Origin: UBA6115 sp964629345
Lineage (GTDB): Bacteria > Bacillota > Clostridia > Christensenellales > Aristaeellaceae
Assembly (NCBI GenBank): GCA_964629345.1
Contig: CAZVSG010000105.1
Location: 1-7,442 of the forward strand
DNA length: 7,442 nt
Direction of reading: 5' to 3'
Shown here: in pieces, positions 6,841-7,442 of the stretch
Layout of the letters: each line of letters opens with the position of its first letter
Numbering within the stretch: the first letter of the stretch is position 1
Made by a program: the position numbers and the translations under genes
Notes under the pieces: generated by a model
Told to the model about the DNA's origin: nothing
Databases searched by the model: none
What the model saw: only the letters and a program-made list of their open reading frames with translations

Positions 6841-7236
6841 ATGTTTGACTGGCTCCTGAAGATCTCCTCCGCCCTGGCGGAAACCACCGCCGCGGGCGAT
6901 ACGGCTGCAGCGGCAGGCACCGCGGCTGACCCGGCCAGCCCCGCGTCCCTGATCTCCATGTTCCTGCCGATGATCCTGATCGTTGCCGTGTTTTATTTCC
7001 TGATGATCCGCCCGCAGCGCAAAAAGGACAAGAAAGTCAAGGACATGCTGGCCAATCTCAAGCCCGGCGACCGCATCTGCACCATCGGCGGCATTTACGG
7101 CACCATCAAGGGCCTGCGCGAGGACACCGTCATCCTGAACGTCGGGCGCGAGGACACGGAAATGGTGTTCGCCCGCTGGGCCATCCGCAACGTCGAGGCC
7201 GTCACTGTGGAAAACGAAGGCGAGCTCCTGGCGTAA
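6841..7236 (+). CDS. yajC: YajC, preprotein translocase accessory subunit
   Basis: YajC is a small single-span membrane protein associated with SecDF of the Sec protein export machinery. The product has 131 aa. Residues 1-36 are an Ala/Thr-rich segment (TTAAGDTAAAAGTAADPASPAS). A transmembrane helix follows at about 37-55 (SMFLPMILIVAVFYFLM). Then come the family hallmark MIRPQRKKDKK (55-65) and the cytoplasmic domain with LKPGDRICTIGGIYGTIKGL (73-92). The C-terminus, to VEAVTVENEGELLA, is the expected small beta domain. The family is usually near 85-115 aa, and the extra length is in the N-terminal part. The gene has its own promoter and terminator and is divergent from the ATPase operon. 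No secD or secF is seen beside it. Confidence 0.96.
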   Translation: MFDWLLKISSALAETTAAGDTAAAAGTAADPASPASLISMFLPMILIVAVFYFLMIRPQRKKDKKVKDMLANLKPGDRICTIGGIYGTIKGLREDTVILNVGREDTEMVFARWAIRNVEAVTVENEGELLA

Positions 7237-7255
7237 GCAGGGAAACGCCCGGCAT

Positions 7256-7286
7256 AGACAGCGCCCGTTTTTGTTGGGCGCTGTCT
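7256..7286 (+). terminator. Rho-independent terminator after yajC
   Basis: AGACAGCGCCC (7256-7266) and GGGCGCTGTCT (7276-7286) form a perfect 11 bp stem with a 9 nt loop (GTTTTTGTT). A short T-rich tail (TTATT, 7287-7291) follows. It lies 20 bp after the yajC stop. The opposite strand has no T run after the stem, so it works in one direction only. It suggests that yajC is transcribed alone. Confidence 0.85.
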
Positions 7287-7331
7287 TTATTCCAGCGAAT
7301 GAGCAACCACACAGATAGGGCGGGGATATCC

Positions 7332-7406
7332 ATGGCTCCGTACAGCCGAAAGAATGAGGCGCAGCCGTTTGCGGTTGAGTTCAGTACGATAAGGAGAAGG
7401 GGATGA
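7332..7406 (+). CDS. Possible 24-codon leader ORF before rph (speculative)
   Basis: An ATG at 7332 opens MAPYSRKNEAQPFAVEFST and ends at a TGA (7404-7406) that overlaps the ATG at 7403 (ATGA). A G-rich CGGGG (7321-7325) lies 6 bp upstream. The same frame is open back to another ATG at 7299, which has no SD; that form would have 35 aa. I recognise no family. It may be a coupled leader peptide or chance. No convincing promoter is visible between the terminator and this ORF. Confidence 0.2.
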   Translation: MAPYSRKNEAQPFAVEFSTIRRRG

Positions 7407-7442
7407 AGAGACAGGACGGACGGGAAGCCGCCCAGCTGCGAA
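7403..7442 (+). CDS. rph: Probable ribonuclease PH, first 13 codons (runs off the window)
   Basis: The visible residues are MKRQDGREAAQLR. They fit the N-terminal RNase PH pattern R-x-D-G-R followed by four residues and L-R. RNase PH is a phosphorolytic 3'-5' exonuclease that trims tRNA 3' ends. The SD AAGGAG (7391-7396) lies 6 bp before the ATG, so the start is well supported. With only 13 codons, the call rests on one short motif and could be wrong. The gene follows the yajC terminator, so it is probably a separate unit. Confidence 0.65.
   Translation, partial: MKRQDGREAAQLR

Noticed and set aside
6585..6959. A 124-codon minus-strand frame across the intergenic region and the start of yajC
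   Set aside because: It covers both promoters, the start of yajC and the start of the H gene in another frame. No recognisable protein pattern is present.
7256..7286. Terminator acting in both directions
   Set aside because: On the minus strand the stem is followed by ATGCC rather than a T run, and no minus-strand gene ends there.
7369..7390. TTGCGG and TACGAT as a promoter for rph
   Set aside because: The spacer is only 10 bp, and the -10 would be just 12 bp before the ATG, with the SD lying after it. This is not a workable sigma-A promoter.
1..7442. A previously undescribed system, CRISPR array, insertion sequence or RNA gene
   Set aside because: The window is filled by a canonical V-type ATPase operon, yajC and a probable rph. 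I saw no repeat array, transposase, terminal repeats or tRNA/rRNA-like sequence.

Overview
The window holds most of a bacterial V-type (A/V-type) ATPase operon on the minus strand, plus a divergent yajC and the first codons of a probable RNase PH gene on the plus strand. Reading the minus strand from about 6670 down to 1, the order is H/G (ntpF), I, K, E, C, F (ntpG), A, B. This is the same order as the Na+-translocating ntp operon of Enterococcus hirae. Subunit B runs off the left edge, and a D subunit would be expected beyond it. I see no sign that this is a new system: every long gene here belongs to a known family.

The DNA is GC-rich. Genes are packed with gaps of 1 to 10 bp or short overlaps, and several have strong GGAGG-type ribosome binding sites. 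A V-type ATPase of this gene order beside a YajC with an RPQRKKDKK-type motif suggests a GC-rich member of the Bacillota (Clostridia-like, probably anaerobic). That assignment is an inference from gene content only.

Layout: 1-223 is the N-terminus of subunit B; 225-1991 is catalytic subunit A; 1997-2326 is F; 2331-3311 is C; 3322-3936 is E; 3938-4417 is the membrane rotor subunit K; 4414-6363 is the membrane stator subunit I; 6350-6670 is the H/G peripheral stalk subunit. The divergent intergenic region 6671-6840 holds one good sigma-A-type promoter for each direction, both with a 17 bp spacer and a TG extended -10. An imperfect dyad (6715-6740) is centred on the -35 box of the ATPase promoter. 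yajC (6841-7236) is followed by a perfect 11 bp stem terminator (7256-7286). A second plus-strand unit follows, with a possible 24-codon leader ORF (7332-7406) overlapping the ATG of the probable rph gene at 7403.

Together the ATPase genes make a rotary machine. A and B form the ATP-hydrolysing or synthesising head, F and C (with the unseen D) form the central shaft and its seat on the rotor, E and H form the peripheral stalks, and K and I form the ion-translocating membrane part. The K sequence keeps all the residues known to bind Na+ in E. hirae NtpK, so I predict a Na+-coupled enzyme.
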